This document shows, piece by piece, positions 34,411-36,408 of a stretch of DNA of 36,408 nt (position 1 is its first letter; each line of letters begins with the position of its first letter). The stretch lies in assembly GCA_025201765.1 (NCBI GenBank), contig MU623570.1:1-36408 (forward strand), written 5' to 3'. Below the pieces are notes generated by a model. The model searched no databases and was not told the DNA's origin. It saw only the letters and a list, made by a program, of their open reading frames with translations. This DNA comes from Daldinia sp. FL1419 (Eukaryota; Ascomycota; Sordariomycetes; Xylariales; Hypoxylaceae). The position numbers were made by a program, and so were the translations under genes.

Positions 34411-36408
34411 TAAGTACTAATTATAAAAATTAAATTAGATGGTATAGTTATTAAGTTTAAAGAAAGTATTAAATTCTTTAGAATATAATTAGATAAGAAA
34501 TTTAAATAAAATAGATATTTAAGAGTAATTAAAATAAAAATGGAAAAATAATAGTATATTTTTTTTAAATTAATGATATTAATATGGGATTATAATATGG
34601 TTTAAGTAAAAGAGATTTATATAAAAGTGATATGAAATGTAATAGTATATAGAGTAATAATATAATATGTTTTAAATTAAAATTATAAAATAAAAGGTAT
34701 TGTTAAAAAATTAGATATTATTTAATTGATTTATTTATGGAAAATTAATAATATGTATAAAATAATAAAAATATTATAATTGGAGATAGAGTTAGATTAT
34801 TTTTTAATATATTTTTATTTAAATATGATAGTAGTGATAGTTAAGTTTTGTATGAATAATAGAGGTTTTAATTTTAAAATTTAAGAAATAAGATGGAAAA
34901 TTTAAGAATAGATGGAATTTTAAAGGTTTAGGAGATAGTGGGGTTTTTCTATTATTATTTAAATATTAAATATATATATTATAAAAATTAAGATTAATTA
35001 AAATGTTAAATAGAAAAGATATTAATATTTTAAAAAAGTTTTTTTAAATTATTAAATAAAAAGATAAGAATGGTATAAGAAGGATATTATTATATTAATA
35101 ATTTAATTATTATTTTTTAATATAAAAATTAATAATTAATATTTTAATTTATGGAAGTATAAAATATTGATATTATTATAGATATATATTAAAAAAATAA
35201 AATTAAAAATTTTTTTGTTTAGTAGAAAGATTTTTAAAATAAATATTTTTAAATATAAATATAGTAAAAAGGAAATAATATAGTATATAATTTTGAAATA
35301 TTTTAAATATATTTTGATATAGGTTTGTTTTAGATGGAATTTAATTTTAAAAGTTTTTTTAATTAGTGTAAATTATAAAAGAATATTGTTTGATTTTAAT
35401 AAAATTTTATTGGTAGTTTATTGGTTTTTTAAATAGGTTTAATTATTTATATATAAAATAGTATTATAATTTATTTAATATAAATATTTTTAGAAATTTT
35501 AAATTGAATAGGAAGAATTTATAATTAAATAAAAGGATATAGGTAATAATATATTGGTAAGATTTTTTAAAAAGATTATATTTATTTAAAATTATTTTAT
35601 ATTTATTTTAAATCATATTTATTAAAATTACTTTCTTTTATATTTATTTCTTTATCCTCCTCCTTACTTTCTTTAATTATATATATTAAGGAATTTTGAG
35701 TAAGGGTAAATACATTTTTAAAAGGAAGGTTATATTTATTAAGGTTTAAATTTGGATATATTAGAAAATTATTAAAAATTTATAACGAATTATTATTAAA
35801 AAATAGTAGAATATTTAATATTAATTAAATCTTTTAAATAAAAAATTATTATAATAATAATATATAAAAATAATATAAATTATTGGGAATAAGATAATAT
35901 ATATATATTTTTTTTTAAAATTAATTTTTTTATAAATCTTATATTATAATTAATAAATATTAATAAAATAGATATGAAATGAAATTATATTATAAAATAA
36001 TTATAATATTAATAATATTAAAATAAATAATTTTTTTAAAATTATTAAAATATATAAGAATTATGGATTTAATAAATAAAAGATTAAATATAATAAGAAT
36101 AATTGTTAAATATTATTAATAACTTTTTAATAAATTTTTTAAAAATTAAAAAATTTTAAAAAAGTTATAATAAAGTTTTAATAATTAATTTTTAAAATTG
36201 TATTGGAAAGGTATAGCCATATTTTTTATATAATTCTTCATCTTTGATAAATAAATTATTTTTATAATATATAATTATATTAGGATTATAGTTTTAATAT
36301 AATATAATATTAAAATATTATATTAAATTTAAAATGTTATAATAATTTTTAATAAAAAGATTAAAATATTTAAAAAAATTAATAATGGAATAAAATTAAA
36401 AAAATAAT

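Larger units (their letters stand above)
30541..36408 (+). mobile_element. Tad1-like LINE, copy 2 (incomplete at window end, inactive)
   Basis: Starts AGGGAGACTTTTCGG, matching the start of copy 1, and runs off the window at a point equivalent to about 25210 of copy 1, so some 700 bp of 3' UTR and the second target duplication are outside. Uninterrupted by the three inserts of copy 1, and contains 1255 bp (32235-33490) missing there. The order is 5' region, ORF1 knuckles (31680-31900), probable endonuclease region, RT (33480-34410) and ORF2 C-terminal part. Base loss is blockwise: G kept to about 31060, C kept 31090-32540, G kept again from about 32760. Confidence 0.85.

Noticed and set aside
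4500..36408. Mitochondrial DNA or a bacterial AT-rich genome
   Set aside because: No mitochondrial genes, tRNAs or rRNAs; instead there are nuclear-type LINE and Gypsy elements with target duplications next to a spliced cytosolic gene.
1..36408. tRNA or rRNA genes
   Set aside because: No cloverleaf-compatible A/B box pair or rRNA-like segment was seen on either strand; weak A/T-only folds were ignored.

Overview
The window looks like nuclear DNA of a filamentous ascomycete (Pezizomycotina). The evidence is one intact, intron-containing cytosolic leucyl-tRNA synthetase gene with 51-63 nt introns, followed by about 32 kb of very AT-rich, gene-free DNA. That DNA is made of transposon copies damaged by C:G to T:A transitions, the signature of repeat-induced point mutation (RIP). 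Family assignments come from motif recognition by eye; no database search was run.

Layout. 1-807: AT-rich flank and 3' side of the gene. 808-4330 (minus strand): leucyl-tRNA synthetase, 4 exons, 1118 codons. 4331-4500: short upstream region with a four-run G-quadruplex motif. 4577-4673: long AAT microsatellite. 4685-5355: 671-bp element with 32-bp inverted ends and TA flanks (MITE-like). 5371-7510: broken pieces of a Tad1-type LINE. 7515-9735 and 28215-30312: two direct copies of an unrecognised 2.1-2.2 kb repeat (here called D) with internal units of about 290 bp. 12367-26482: a near full-length Tad1-like LINE (copy 1) with a 13-bp target-site duplication. 30541-36408: a second LINE copy running off the window.

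Nesting. LINE copy 1 has been split three times by 5'-truncated, antisense copies of its own family (12883-14533, 16639-23211, 25436-25962), each with an 11-14 bp target duplication. The second insert was itself hit by a 5598-bp Ty3/Gypsy-type LTR retrotransposon (17534-23131; 210-bp LTRs, TGGT duplication). Removing the inserts and their duplications leaves about 5.3 kb. Copy 1 also lacks about 1.25 kb present in copy 2, where the endonuclease domain of such a LINE is expected. The DNA that LINE copy 1 entered (10262-12366 plus 26496-28215, about 3.8 kb) lies between the two D repeats and is not identified.

State of the elements. All LINE and Gypsy reading frames are dead: stops are frequent and catalytic Asp codons (GAT) have become AAT. 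Mutation is strongly strand-coherent: some blocks lose nearly every C, others nearly every G, with abrupt switches. Small unmutated islands survive. The only gene likely to be functional is the leucyl-tRNA synthetase, which shows no such damage, as expected for a single-copy sequence.
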